A DNA stretch of 64,000 bases from the NCBI RefSeq assembly GCF_017874475.1, contig NZ_JAGGLO010000004.1, positions 62,001-126,000 of the forward strand, in the 5' to 3' direction. Position 1 is the stretch's first letter. The number at the start of each line of letters is the position of its first letter. Shown here in pieces: positions 33,972 through 43,058 of this stretch. A program made the position numbers and the translations under genes. Source of the DNA: Anaerococcus degeneri. GTDB lineage: Bacteria; Bacillota; Clostridia; Tissierellales; Peptoniphilaceae. The notes under the pieces are model-generated. The model saw nothing but the letters and a program-made list of their open reading frames with translations, ran no database searches and had not been told where the DNA came from.

Positions 33972-34825
33972 TCTATACGGTTTTTACTTTTATTGTAATT
34001 ACCTTTAATTAGTTTTATTCCCTCTAGGTCTTTGAAATTTACCGTAAAAGGATTGCCGGTAATATCGTTGAATACTCCATCTTCTAGCCTTTTTAATTTT
34101 CCTTGTATATCTGATAAGTCTATACCAAGCGATAATAGGCCCGCTTCGTTCTTTTCTGCTTTGTTTTTTGCGTTTTCCCAACCGTCTTTCTGGCCTTTTG
34201 TAACGTGTATTTCTAAGTTTTCTATATGCTCGGATAGTCCTATAAAGGCCTTGTCATAGTTGGCCACCATTCCTGGTGTAACGTGTATATCTTGATTTCC
34301 GACGTGTGAAATAAATTGTCCGTTATCTGCAAATTGCCCTTTATGTGCGCCTGGGTCCCTGTCGTGATTTTCAAGGTCGGCTTTTGTAGCTGATACTGTG
34401 AAAGGGTCGACTTTTAGTTCGATCACCTCGGCGTTTGCAATCTCCATATAAATTACTAGCTTGACTTCGCCTGCTGCGCCTGTAGTAATGATTACTTTTT
34501 CGGTATCCGGGCAATTTGCAATAACAATCAAATTTCCGTCGTCGTCAAAGGCTCCAATTTCTCTTATTGTGAATCCGCCTTCATCTGGTGGAATTACCGC
34601 TATGATCTCTATTAGGTTTGGGCTGTCGGGGTTTACCTTACATTCTTGCACCGCTCCACGCCATTTTTCGCCGTTAAGTGCTGTTTGAATTTCTGTAGGT
34701 TGGTAGTATTCGCCGCCCCCGTCGCCTGCTGCAAACTCGGTAATATTTACCTTTTTGCCTTCAAGGATTGCTTTTGTTATTTTTTCTTTTCCTTTTGTGG
34801 TTACTATAGAACCGTATTTTGCCAT
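33965..34825 (-). CDS. Tail fibre protein (DUF3751-type N-terminus)
   Basis: A 286-residue fibre. The N-terminal 150 residues (MAKYGSIVTTKGKEKITKA, TEFAAGDGGGEYY, GFTIREIGAFDDDGNLI) match the baseplate-attaching domain of P2 gpH-like fibres. A short shaft follows (GAHKGQFADNGQFISHVGNQDIHVTPG). It is much shorter than P2 fibres and lacks a clear receptor-binding tip, which the retroelement target may supply. Confidence 0.88.
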   Translation of the reverse strand: MAKYGSIVTTKGKEKITKAILEGKKVNITEFAAGDGGGEYYQPTEIQTALNGEKWRGAVQECKVNPDSPNLIEIIAVIPPDEGGFTIREIGAFDDDGNLIVIANCPDTEKVIITTGAAGEVKLVIYMEIANAEVIELKVDPFTVSATKADLENHDRDPGAHKGQFADNGQFISHVGNQDIHVTPGMVANYDKAFIGLSEHIENLEIHVTKGQKDGWENAKNKAEKNEAGLLSLGIDLSDIQGKLKRLEDGVFNDITGNPFTVNFKDLEGIKLIKGNYNKSKNRIEC

Positions 34826-34841
34826 TGTTTTTGCTCCTTTC

Positions 34842-35576
34842 TTATTTTGGTTTTACGCTTACTTCGATTCTGTAAATCACGCAATTTGCAAAGCCAATAA
34901 ACCTGGTATTTGGAATCTCTCTTTTTACATAAGGATAAACCTTCACTTCTTGCCCTATTCCCTCGCTCGCTCCTATATATAGCCTTCCGGATTGGATAAT
35001 ATCTTCTGGCGTAAAAGGATATATACCTAAAGTATTGCCAATAAGGGCTGCGCTGCCTGCGTATAAGTTGGCCTTGCTTTCCATGATATAGGTTATTTTA
35101 TTTAAGTGTGATCTTAAATTTTTATAATACCTAATTCTATCAAGGGCCATTTCCTGCAAGTTTGCTGGCGCCCCATTTTCCGACGCATTAATCTCTATAG
35201 AAAAAGTGTAAGGCTTATCGCCTGTTTCGAACCATTCTTTTATAGTGGTTTTTGGAAAAATATTTCCAAGCGCCCTTTTTACTGCGTAAGGCGTTCCAAG
35301 TTTTCTGTATATCTTTATACAATCTTTTATGATTTCCCTTTTTATCTCTAGCTTATAGTCGTAGTCGTACCATAAAACGTTAAGGTCGTAAGCTAGTATA
35401 TCTAGGGTGTCTTCGTCTAACTCGTCGATTCGCGAAAAAATAATGTTTTTTGGAATCTCTGTATTAATTTTTTGTAATTCAAGCGATATTAGTTTTCCAA
35501 GTGCCTTTATATCCTCGTTTTCTGCTATAGCTGGCGGAATAGTCTTCGTAAGTTCGAAATTGTCTATCCTATTCAT
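34842..35576 (-). CDS. Baseplate/tail protein I
   Basis: A 244-residue protein of the P2 gpI family. The DELDEDTLDILAYDLNVLWYDYDY segment and the following IIKDCIKIYRKLGTPYAVKRAL are typical. It overlaps the baseplate J gene by 8 nt. In P2 it helps attach the tail fibre to the baseplate. Confidence 0.9.
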   Translation of the reverse strand: MNRIDNFELTKTIPPAIAENEDIKALGKLISLELQKINTEIPKNIIFSRIDELDEDTLDILAYDLNVLWYDYDYKLEIKREIIKDCIKIYRKLGTPYAVKRALGNIFPKTTIKEWFETGDKPYTFSIEINASENGAPANLQEMALDRIRYYKNLRSHLNKITYIMESKANLYAGSAALIGNTLGIYPFTPEDIIQSGRLYIGASEGIGQEVKVYPYVKREIPNTRFIGFANCVIYRIEVSVKPK

Positions 35577-36696
35577 CTTCTACGCCCCCGTTTATAAGGT
35601 TTGTACTTTCTGCTATTGCTACTGCCGTGTCGCTTACTGCTTTGAATTGTGGCTGCCTTATCTCTACACGCTTGATACCTTCTTCCATAAGCATTTGGTT
35701 AAGCTTTGATGGGTTTATATCTCGTCCCATTTTTTCGCTTTGCCAAGCCTTGTACTTTTCTACCGCATATTTCGCAGCCTTTTCTATTCCTTCGGCGCTA
35801 AGTTGTCCGTGTTTGAATCCATAATAGCTTATATCTATCTTGTAGCTTACTTTATCCGCCGCCTTGACTACTACCTTATCTGTTAGTGGTCTTATATCTT
35901 CTGCGGATAGAAGCTTTTCTATAGCTTTTATAGTTTCTTCTTCTGGCAATCTTCCATCCTTCATAAGCACCCTAATTTCGGCTACTCCTGGTGTAGGCGA
36001 TACCGTCTTCACGTCCGCTATACTGGCGTTGGCGGTTTTCGCATAGAATCTATACGCGCCTTCCGGCCCTGCTGTACTATAAGTCGATAGGGCTTCCCTG
36101 TACCTGCTGTATAAGCTGTCGTCGCTTTCTGTATCTGCTCCGCCCGCTGTCGCTGTAAGGTTTTCTATTTTTTCAAGATAAGGTACAAAATCTACTATCT
36201 TTGAAATTTGACCTGGCAAAAATCCGTTTCCAATCTCTCCTACAACCGTACATACCGCTTCTATATCTCCTGCGGTTTCTCCAATAGGGATTACAAGGTC
36301 TTTTGTGGTTTCAAAAAATATTTTGCCATCTACTGTTGACCTGCTGCCTTTTGGAATTACTGTCGCTGTTTCTCTCTTTGTAGAAAGCGTGTACCTAATT
36401 CTAGTTGTAGCCGCCTGTGGTGGCAATCTCTTAATTGTGTTATTTAGAAATTCTACAAGGTTGTCTAAGTATTTACCTTCGGCAAATCTCGGTATATTTT
36501 GCTTGGCCGAATAGTCGATAAGTACGCGCTGCTGCACCATAATATCTGCTACCCATAAAATAAAAAGCCTTAAAGGGTCGGCGGGGTATAATCTCTTATT
36601 TGCTATGCTTTCGTAGCCTTTTATCAGTAGGTTTACTAGCTCTTTTGTATCCGTGTTTACATACTGAATATCGGGCTTTTTTCTTTCGCTACTCAT
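35569..36696 (-). CDS. Baseplate J family protein
   Basis: A 375-residue baseplate wedge component (P2 gpJ/Mu gp47 class). It has GKYLDNLVEFLNNTIKRLPPQAATT near the N-terminus and the core AGGADTESDDSLYSRYREAL. It overlaps its two neighbours by 8 nt each in the conserved W-J-I order. Confidence 0.93.
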   Translation of the reverse strand: MSSERKKPDIQYVNTDTKELVNLLIKGYESIANKRLYPADPLRLFILWVADIMVQQRVLIDYSAKQNIPRFAEGKYLDNLVEFLNNTIKRLPPQAATTRIRYTLSTKRETATVIPKGSRSTVDGKIFFETTKDLVIPIGETAGDIEAVCTVVGEIGNGFLPGQISKIVDFVPYLEKIENLTATAGGADTESDDSLYSRYREALSTYSTAGPEGAYRFYAKTANASIADVKTVSPTPGVAEIRVLMKDGRLPEEETIKAIEKLLSAEDIRPLTDKVVVKAADKVSYKIDISYYGFKHGQLSAEGIEKAAKYAVEKYKAWQSEKMGRDINPSKLNQMLMEEGIKRVEIRQPQFKAVSDTAVAIAESTNLINGGVEDE

Positions 36697-37006
36697 CTTT
36701 TATTTTAACCCCCACTACAGGTATAAGTTTTCCTGCTTTTGCTTCGTCTACTTTAAAATTAATCTTTGTAATTTCCGCCCTTGGTTCGTACTTTTCTATA
36801 GCGTCGACTATCTCCATGATAAGTTTAGGCTGTGCCACGTTTACTGGTGTGTCTAGCTGCTTATGGCTCGTTCCGAAATCTCTATCTAGTGGTACGCTAT
36901 ATTTAGGGCTTATCAAAATCATCTGTACATTTTGTGTTACTTCTTCTATAAGGTTTTTTGGAAATAAATTAATTTGTGAATCTTGATTTTCTATTGTGAT
37001 TTCCAT
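36689..37006 (-). CDS. Baseplate wedge protein, gpW/gp25 family
   Basis: A 105-residue homologue of T4 gp25/P2 gpW, part of the contractile-tail wedge. The stretch ILISPKYSVPLDRDFGTSH and the C-terminal VDEAKAGKLIPVVGVKI are typical of the family. Confidence 0.9.
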   Translation of the reverse strand: MEITIENQDSQINLFPKNLIEEVTQNVQMILISPKYSVPLDRDFGTSHKQLDTPVNVAQPKLIMEIVDAIEKYEPRAEITKINFKVDEAKAGKLIPVVGVKIKDE

Positions 37007-37016
37007 TTTGCACCCC

Positions 37017-37409
37017 TTAATTGTAGGCTTGCAAGGAAATATTTATCTTCGCTGAAAGTAAGTTGCCGCGATTGTCAAATTTTTCTAGGTCTTTAGAAGT
37101 TTTAGTAATTACCCACCTTCTGCCATAGATTTTATTGCCAATTACTAGGCGCATTACTTCGCCTGTTATCCTTGCCCTTGCTATATTGTTTATTTCTCTT
37201 ACAGGATCTATTCCATAAAAAACGGAAAAAGACATATCAAAGCTAATATTATCACTTTCGATTCCTGTATATTCTAGTTTTGGGGCTTGTAAGTGTACGT
37301 CATGCGACGCATATTTCGCCCCGGATTCCCACTTCATGTTATCAAAGGTTTTTATGGCATTTCTTGATACATGAAAAGTTATATCTCCTAACGCTCCGAT
37401 TAGTGCCAC
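37017..37409 (-). CDS. Tail protein, P2 gpU family
   Basis: A 130-residue protein; MALIGALGDITFHVSRNAIKTFD and the GNKIYGRRWVITKTS region fit the P2 GpU tail-terminator or tail-associated family of contractile phages. It lies between the spike-like gene and the gp25 homologue. Confidence 0.8.
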   Translation of the reverse strand: MALIGALGDITFHVSRNAIKTFDNMKWESGAKYASHDVHLQAPKLEYTGIESDNISFDMSFSVFYGIDPVREINNIARARITGEVMRLVIGNKIYGRRWVITKTSKDLEKFDNRGNLLSAKINISLQAYN

Positions 37410-37425
37410 GTTTTAGCCCCCTTTC

Positions 37426-37830
37426 TTAAAATCCGCCTAGTATGAAGCCGTCGCCAGCACCTATTGACGGAAAAGCGCATAAAACGAACTGGCCTACATA
37501 AGGTAACCATGGGTGAATTTCCACGTTTAATTCGTGTGTATGTGGTTCGCCCTGGTAGGTGATAACTTTTTTTAGCTTGATTGTATCCGGTAATTCTTTT
37601 TTGTAGCTGTCGCCACCTAAATTTCTAGGCTCCGAATTGTAGGCTCCTACTCCGTTCCAATTTCCGCCGTTGTCTTTTTTGCTAATCTTTATAAGCGGGT
37701 GGTTTATTAGAACTTTTAATTCGGCGCTTACCATATCTTCTTGGTCTTCGAAAATTACACGCGCCGTTCTTTTTCCAACGTCAACGCTTGATACTTTTCC
37801 AATTTTGATTTGTTCGTTTAAGTCAATCAT
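37426..37830 (-). CDS. Baseplate assembly/spike protein, gpV-like
   Basis: A 134-residue OB-fold-type protein similar to the N-terminal part of P2 gpV (IGKVSSVDVGKRTARVIFEDQ, LPYVGQFVLCAFPS). The beta-helical membrane-piercing tip of P2 gpV is absent, so either the spike is short or the tip is another protein. Confidence 0.75.
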   Translation of the reverse strand: MIDLNEQIKIGKVSSVDVGKRTARVIFEDQEDMVSAELKVLINHPLIKISKKDNGGNWNGVGAYNSEPRNLGGDSYKKELPDTIKLKKVITYQGEPHTHELNVEIHPWLPYVGQFVLCAFPSIGAGDGFILGGF

Positions 37831-37832
37831 TT

Positions 37833-38873
37833 TTAATAACCTTCTAAAACTTTTCTTAATGATAGGGATACTTTGTATCCGCCATTTGAAATATTGTGGT
37901 CGGCCGACTGAATCATGTATTTACCGTCGTAAATACCCCAACCGTCAATTTTTAGGTTTACGCCTGCTACATAATTGATATTGCCTACTACTTCCAAGCT
38001 TGCCTGGGTTTCTTTTTTGTTTTTTTCTCTTAATTGTTTTTTGGCTAGTTTGTCGGCTTCTGCTTTGTCTTTGACTTTGGTATTGATTTTTAAAACCCTA
38101 CCCGTCGACTGGTCGGCTTTTGGATTTTTAAATTCTCCTTTTATAGTTTCTTTTGTTTTTGGGTCGGTGTAAGTAACTTCGCACTTGCTGTAGCCCGCTT
38201 CTATAAAGTTTGTACCAAACGTCCACCTTAAAACATTACTTTCACCCCTTTTTATAGTGTCAATAGGGGGTAGTTTTTCGAACTTCGAAGCGTCAAAAAG
38301 AACTATCTTTTTGTCGGTAACCTTTAGACTGATTCCCGCGTCTTTGCATAGTTCTTTTAAAAATTCTATATCACTTTTTTTGCTTTGCTCTCTTCTGTCG
38401 TATAGTGGGTCTTCTTCGCTTTCAAACTCGCTTTTTAGTTTATTTTTACCGGCTATATCACTTGCAATAGCTGATAATTTTATATTTTCCCAAGCTTTGG
38501 TTTTTTCTTCCGCTATGATCTTTGAGTCGGTAGGAATTGCGCTAGCTTTTAATGTTACCTTTGTAGGCGGGCCGCTTTCGTTCACGGTATCCACCTTAAA
38601 TTTTCCGCATTTTAATTCTCTTTCGTTTAGATCTTCGTCAATTTGAATTATGCTCGCTTCAATTTCTCCACCTTTTCCAAATCCTGTTTGTTTTAACCAA
38701 TCACGCGCCCACCTTCCTTCTTTATCTCCTACGGATATCTGCAAGTCGTCGCTCTCGTCTTCCTCATTATCTGTATAAGTCAAGGAATTTAGGTAGTCTG
38801 CTAGGTCTTTTGATATATCCGCCCCGTCGTACTTGACTTCTAGTTTGGCTCTTCTGGCGTATTTTGCACTCAT
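37833..38873 (-). CDS. Late control protein D family (tail hub)
   Basis: Hub protein of the baseplate (P2 gpD/Mu gp44/T4 gp27 class). I start at the ATG at 38873 (MSAKYARRAKLEVKYDG), which overlaps the tail X stop as ATGA and has GAGAGGTGG before it; an upstream ATG at 38894 is less likely. The product is 346 residues. The DSKIIAEEKTKAWENI and SDIEFLKELCKDAGISLKV segments match the family. Confidence 0.9.
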   Translation of the reverse strand: MSAKYARRAKLEVKYDGADISKDLADYLNSLTYTDNEEDESDDLQISVGDKEGRWARDWLKQTGFGKGGEIEASIIQIDEDLNERELKCGKFKVDTVNESGPPTKVTLKASAIPTDSKIIAEEKTKAWENIKLSAIASDIAGKNKLKSEFESEEDPLYDRREQSKKSDIEFLKELCKDAGISLKVTDKKIVLFDASKFEKLPPIDTIKRGESNVLRWTFGTNFIEAGYSKCEVTYTDPKTKETIKGEFKNPKADQSTGRVLKINTKVKDKAEADKLAKKQLREKNKKETQASLEVVGNINYVAGVNLKIDGWGIYDGKYMIQSADHNISNGGYKVSLSLRKVLEGY

Positions 38874-39085
38874 CTTTTGCCACCTCTCTTCCAAGGTGGC
38901 AAAGTTAAGTTATCTTCTTTTGGTATATAAGGTATTTTTATTTCAATTCCTGCCGGAAATATAAAAATTTCCTTATATTTTATATTTTCTTTTATAAAGA
39001 GGTCCATTTTTTCGCAATCTCCGACGGTCTTATAAGCTATGGTATCCCACTTATCGCCCGCTATTGTTATATATGTTTCTTGCAA
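38870..39085 (-). CDS. Tail protein X (LysM-like)
   Basis: A 71-residue protein of the P2 gpX family: YITIAGDKWDTIAYKTVGD followed by FPAGIEIKIPYIP. It is a short LysM-fold tail hub component. It lies between the tape measure (3 nt gap) and the hub protein. Confidence 0.9.
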   Translation of the reverse strand: MQETYITIAGDKWDTIAYKTVGDCEKMDLFIKENIKYKEIFIFPAGIEIKIPYIPKEDNLTLPPWKRGGKR

Positions 39086-39088
39086 GTT

Positions 39089-41935
39089 TTAGTACCTCCT
39101 TCTTCTTCTGTTTTCTTCGTGATCTGCTATTTCTTCTTTTATTTCTCTTTTTATATTTTCATTATTTTCGGCAAGCATTTTTTGCATTTCGTTTGGATCT
39201 CCGCTCATCATATAGAACGCTGGGTGGCTATCTATATGAATATTTATTCCGCCCCCTACCCCTGCGACTGCCATTCCTGGCGCTGGTGCAAAGCTTGGTT
39301 TTGGGAAATTTGTTAGCATTTCTTTTGCCGAAATAAAAGATTCTTTTAAGCCTGTAAAAATACCTTTTGTTGTATGGGCTGTGAATACCTTGCTTCCGCC
39401 GCCGCCCATTACTAATTCTGGCCCCTGCTCGCCTGCTATAAATGTATCTGGCGCGTGTGCCGAACCTTTCCATAGTGTGGCTATTTTTGGAATGTTGATT
39501 CCTTTTCCGCCTACTCCTGGTACCCAACTAGGAATTTTAATTCCGTTTAAGGCTCCTATAGCTTTATTTACAAGGCCTATTACCGCATTTATTGGCGCTT
39601 TTGCTAGTCCTACTAAGGCGTTGAAAGCACTTGCAAATATACTTTTTACTCCTTCCCAAGCGCTAGCCCAATTTCCGGTAAATACGCCGGTTATAAATTG
39701 AATTAATCCTTGGAATACGCCTGTTATTCCGCCAATCACTATTCCTATTTGCTGGCCCATTCCGTTTAGTATAGCCATTACTGATTGACTTATAAATAGC
39801 CATGTAGCTTGCCAAGTTTCTGAAATTCCTGTCCATATATTTGAAAAGAAATCTTTTATAGCTTGCCAAATTCCTTGTACACTTCCTATAAATCCTGTCC
39901 ATAATTCGGATAGAAAAGCTGTTATTGCTTGCCAAGAAGTTGTCCAAGTTTCGGATAAACCGTTCCATAAACCGCTAAAAAATTCTTTGATACTGCTCCA
40001 AGTGCTGATTGTAAATTCTTTGATATTGTTCCATATGTTTATAACACCTTCCCTAAACCATTCACATTTGGTCCATAAAAGGACAAGTCCGGCTATAACC
40101 GCAACAATTATTATTGGCACAATTCCTACACTTGATACAATTCCCATAAGACCTTTTCCAACTGCTGCAAATCCACTTCCAACGCTTGTAAGAACTCCTT
40201 TGACTTTGCCTATACCGCCAGCAATGTTTAATTTTTTCAATTTATCAACTATATCTACTACGCCGTATATGGATTTTTTAACTTCTAAGATTCCTAATTT
40301 GCCGACTAAGCCTGCTGTTCTAAGTGCTAATAGTCCACCTACAACCGCCATTATGGTTTTTGTTGCTTTCGGGTTTTTCTCAGCGAATTCCGCAATCTTT
40401 CCCGTAAATTCTGCGGCCTTATTTGCTGCCTGGGCTACATAAGGAAGGAAAGCCGAACCGATATTTATCGATAACCTGCTTAACGCGTTCTTGGCAAGTT
40501 GTATGGCGTTTTCGGTGGTTTTAGATCTGCTTTCGAATTCTGCTTGCATACTTCCTGCGTACTTTGCTTTATCTCCAACTTTTTTAAATTGTTCTTCTAG
40601 TAAGTCAAGGTTAGTAAGAAGTGGCGCTAGTGCGCCTATTGATTCTTGACCGAAGTAGTTTTTAAGTGCTGCGGCCTGCTCGGCTTCTGGTAATTTTTGG
40701 AAGGCTGCCATTAAGTCAAGAACTGCGCCTTTTGCGTCCGTTTGCATTCTTGCTGCCATTTCGGTTGCTGAAAATCCTAGCTTTTCTAAAACTTCTTTCT
40801 GTTTTTTTGTTGCTGAATCTCCGGCTGTCATGGTAGTCATTAGTTTTTTAATTCCTGTTGAAGCTACTTCTTCTTGTACTCCGACGCCTATAAGGGTTGC
40901 GCCCATTGCGGCAATCTCTCCGCTTGCGAATCCTGCAACCTCTCCTAACGGTCCTACACTCGTTACTACTCCTGCTATTTGGCTTGCCTGTGCTGCGGAA
41001 GTATCTCCTAAATAGTTTATTTTGTCAGCAAGTTCTATAACTTGTTCTTGGGTAAGTCCAAATGAAGTACGCCATTTTGCCATATAGTCGCCCGCTTGAT
41101 CTGCTGTTACGTCAAACGCAATTCCCATTTTCGCAGCGTCCTCGGTAAATTTGGAAATTTCATTTCTTGCTATTCCCGCTTGGCCTGCTGCTGCCGCAAT
41201 TTCTGTAAGCTCGTTCGCTGTCATTGGAATTGTTTTGGTTAGGTCTAAGATTTCGCTTTTCATTTTTGCGTATTCTGGCGTCAACGCTCCGCTTGAATCT
41301 CTTAACCCGTCGACAACTTTTGCGACATCTGCCATAGAAGATTCAAACGTCATAGCGCTTTTAACTGGTCCCGCATAAAGGGCTGTTCCTACTGCTGTTG
41401 CTACCCCAATAACGCCCGCAAGTTCTTTTTTAGTTTTAGAAATTGCTTCATTGTTGCGTTCCTGGGCCGCCATTCTTGCTGCTGCTTTTTCTTGGGCTGT
41501 CCTAGCTTTTTCTACTTCTTCTGCAAGCCTTGCGCTCTCTTTTGAAAGATTATTGGTGTCTACGCCTGCTTCTTTTAGCCTTGTTTCGTATTGACTAAGT
41601 GAATCGCTAGTTTCTTTGATTTTTATATTAACCCTTTCTAGCTGCTCCCTTTTACTGGCTATTTTTGCTGCTAGCTGCGTAGAACTTCCGCCTGCTTTTT
41701 TTTGCTCGGCTTCTAAGGCTGCAAGTTCTTCTTTGTATTGCTTTTGTCTAGCTATGCTTGTATCTAAGGTTAATTGTGTTTTTTTGTACCCTGTAATATC
41801 TCCTGCTGCTTTATTAGCCTTGGAAATATTTTCTTGTAGCTCTATAGTGGCTTTCTTGGCCTGGCTGAAAGAATCTCTAAATTTAGGGCCTAGACTTGCT
41901 TGTAATTTAAAAAGTAATTCAAATTCACGCGACAT
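39089..41935 (-). CDS. Tail tape measure protein
   Basis: A 948-residue protein that sets tail length. Residues about 20-170 form a coiled coil. A TP901-type core follows (ESSMADVAKVVDGLRDSSG, NELTEIAAAAGQAGIAR). Hydrophobic segments lie at about 545-640, including IVPIIIVAVIAGLVLLW, with Trp-rich repeats after them (WSSIKEFFSGLWNGL and similar). The tail ends in GPELVMGGGG-type motifs. By the usual rule of about 0.15 nm per residue the tail would be roughly 140 nm. Its ATG overlaps the stop of the frameshifted chaperone (TAATG). Confidence 0.95.
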   Translation of the reverse strand: MSREFELLFKLQASLGPKFRDSFSQAKKATIELQENISKANKAAGDITGYKKTQLTLDTSIARQKQYKEELAALEAEQKKAGGSSTQLAAKIASKREQLERVNIKIKETSDSLSQYETRLKEAGVDTNNLSKESARLAEEVEKARTAQEKAAARMAAQERNNEAISKTKKELAGVIGVATAVGTALYAGPVKSAMTFESSMADVAKVVDGLRDSSGALTPEYAKMKSEILDLTKTIPMTANELTEIAAAAGQAGIARNEISKFTEDAAKMGIAFDVTADQAGDYMAKWRTSFGLTQEQVIELADKINYLGDTSAAQASQIAGVVTSVGPLGEVAGFASGEIAAMGATLIGVGVQEEVASTGIKKLMTTMTAGDSATKKQKEVLEKLGFSATEMAARMQTDAKGAVLDLMAAFQKLPEAEQAAALKNYFGQESIGALAPLLTNLDLLEEQFKKVGDKAKYAGSMQAEFESRSKTTENAIQLAKNALSRLSINIGSAFLPYVAQAANKAAEFTGKIAEFAEKNPKATKTIMAVVGGLLALRTAGLVGKLGILEVKKSIYGVVDIVDKLKKLNIAGGIGKVKGVLTSVGSGFAAVGKGLMGIVSSVGIVPIIIVAVIAGLVLLWTKCEWFREGVINIWNNIKEFTISTWSSIKEFFSGLWNGLSETWTTSWQAITAFLSELWTGFIGSVQGIWQAIKDFFSNIWTGISETWQATWLFISQSVMAILNGMGQQIGIVIGGITGVFQGLIQFITGVFTGNWASAWEGVKSIFASAFNALVGLAKAPINAVIGLVNKAIGALNGIKIPSWVPGVGGKGINIPKIATLWKGSAHAPDTFIAGEQGPELVMGGGGSKVFTAHTTKGIFTGLKESFISAKEMLTNFPKPSFAPAPGMAVAGVGGGINIHIDSHPAFYMMSGDPNEMQKMLAENNENIKREIKEEIADHEENRRRRRY

Positions 41936-42467
41936 TAGCGACCCCCTCTTTTCTCATCTTCCTTTATAATTTTGTTCGCCGTATTAATCATCTTTGTAAG
42001 TTGCCACATTGTAAGATCTAAAAAATAACTAATTGGCGTATGCGTAAATATAGCAAGCTTCATAGCTTGTTCTCTATAGTATTGTGGGCTTACAACGCCT
42101 GCCCCATTAAAAAATTTCTCGCTGCATTTGCCAACCTATTAAAATCTCTAAAGGACATTTTTCCTGCAATTTGATGTGGGAACCCGCCTGCCTTTGCCGC
42201 CATTCTTATTTGATATGATCTTGAAGTTTCGGGAGCTACGACATAAATATTTTGCTTTTCCATCTCTTCTTCTATCGCTAGTGCGTCATTTCCTGTAAGT
42301 TTTCCAAAATCTAGTATAAGTTCATCATATTTTTTGTCTTCATACTCAAACGGTTCGGTAAGCTTATACTTCAAAACTGTAAATCTCTTGGGATCAACTT
42401 CTATATTTATTTTTGTTTGGCCATCTTCTGCTGGTGCTACGTCTATTGCTTTTTTTATATTTTCCAT
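41935..42467 (-). CDS. Tail assembly chaperone, -1 frameshift fusion (gpE+E' type)
   Basis: Predicted long form of the tail chaperone. Ribosomes read the first 120 codons, slip back one base at T TTT TTA (42108-42114) and add 57 codons ending at the TAA at 41935-41937. The extension begins NGAGVVSPQYYREQAM and has a helical, basic end. In P2 and lambda such two-part chaperones bind the tape measure during tail assembly. The arrangement matches here: short gene, slippery site, overlapping frame, then tape measure. Confidence 0.85.
42090..42467 (-). CDS. Tail assembly chaperone, short form (gpE-like)
   Basis: A 125-residue product of the zero frame, ending LANAARNFLMGQAL. The N-terminal part contains FTVLKYKLTEPFEYEDKKYDEL, typical of P2 gpE/gp41-like chaperones. 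It and the frameshifted form share residues 1-120. Confidence 0.9.
   Translation of the reverse strand: MENIKKAIDVAPAEDGQTKINIEVDPKRFTVLKYKLTEPFEYEDKKYDELILDFGKLTGNDALAIEEEMEKQNIYVVAPETSRSYQIRMAAKAGGFPHQIAGKMSFRDFNRLANAARNFLMGQAL
42108..42114 (-). other. Programmed -1 frameshift site T TTT TTA
   Basis: The heptamer is in the correct frame (AAT TTT TTA) for simultaneous P- and A-site slippage, and is the same heptamer used by HIV-1. A possible stimulatory stem, TGGG/CCCA or GGC/GCC, lies 3-20 nt downstream. P2 uses the related TTTTTTG. Confidence 0.85.
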
Positions 42468-42498
42468 TTTTGAATTCTCCTTTTAATCTAAATAAAAA

Positions 42499-42525
42499 AC
42501 ATAGCCATTTTTGGCTATGTTTTTT
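42499..42525. terminator. Terminator between tail tube and chaperone genes
   Basis: A 9-bp stem ACATAGCCA-TTTT-TGGCTATGT flanked by A and T runs on both sides, so it can act in either direction. It would lower transcription of the chaperone and tape measure relative to the abundant tube and sheath proteins. Confidence 0.8.
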
Positions 42526-42531
42526 ATATTT

Positions 42532-43047
42532 TTATTTTCCTAGTGCTTTTCTAACGTCTTCTAGGTAGTCAACGCCGTCTATATAGTAAATAAAGTTGAT
42601 TATATCGATCTCTACTACTTTTTTACCATCAATAAATATCGCGTAGTAAGATACGCTGTATTCTCCGCTGCCATCTGTTGGGCTTGCTGAAGCAAGCTTG
42701 CCAGGTGCCATTTTGATTGGATTTGCAACTACAACGTGTTTTACTGACTCTACAATGTTTTTACCTGCGTTGTTGTCCCATTTTTGTTGGGCTGCTCTTA
42801 ATTCTATTTGGTGTGCTATAGGTTTTAAAAGCTGTACTGCCGCCCTGGTTGTTGACCTAAAATTAAGTGTAAGGCTCATCGGCTCAAGTTGGCCTGTATA
42901 AGGTCCGGAAAAGCTACCCGCTATACCGGCGCCCTTGATTTCTTCTGTCATTGAAGATATTTCCGGCAAGGTTGCTTCTGCCATGCCTAAAAATTCGTTT
43001 GCGCCTTCGTAGACGCTAAAATTTATTGTTCCATTGTCTATTTTCAT
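42532..43047 (-). CDS. Major tail tube protein
   Basis: A 171-residue tube protein of the P2 FII family. INFSVYEGANEFLGMAEATLPE at the N-terminus and GYxGQ-like GPYTGQLEPMSLTLNFR are typical. It follows the sheath gene by 11 nt, as in P2. Confidence 0.92.
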   Translation of the reverse strand: MKIDNGTINFSVYEGANEFLGMAEATLPEISSMTEEIKGAGIAGSFSGPYTGQLEPMSLTLNFRSTTRAAVQLLKPIAHQIELRAAQQKWDNNAGKNIVESVKHVVVANPIKMAPGKLASASPTDGSGEYSVSYYAIFIDGKKVVEIDIINFIYYIDGVDYLEDVRKALGK

Positions 43048-43058
43048 TTTTTACCCCC

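Noticed and set aside
39987-40442. A 151-codon plus-strand frame opposite the tape measure gene
   Set aside because: Antisense shadow of a repetitive coding sequence, without features of its own.
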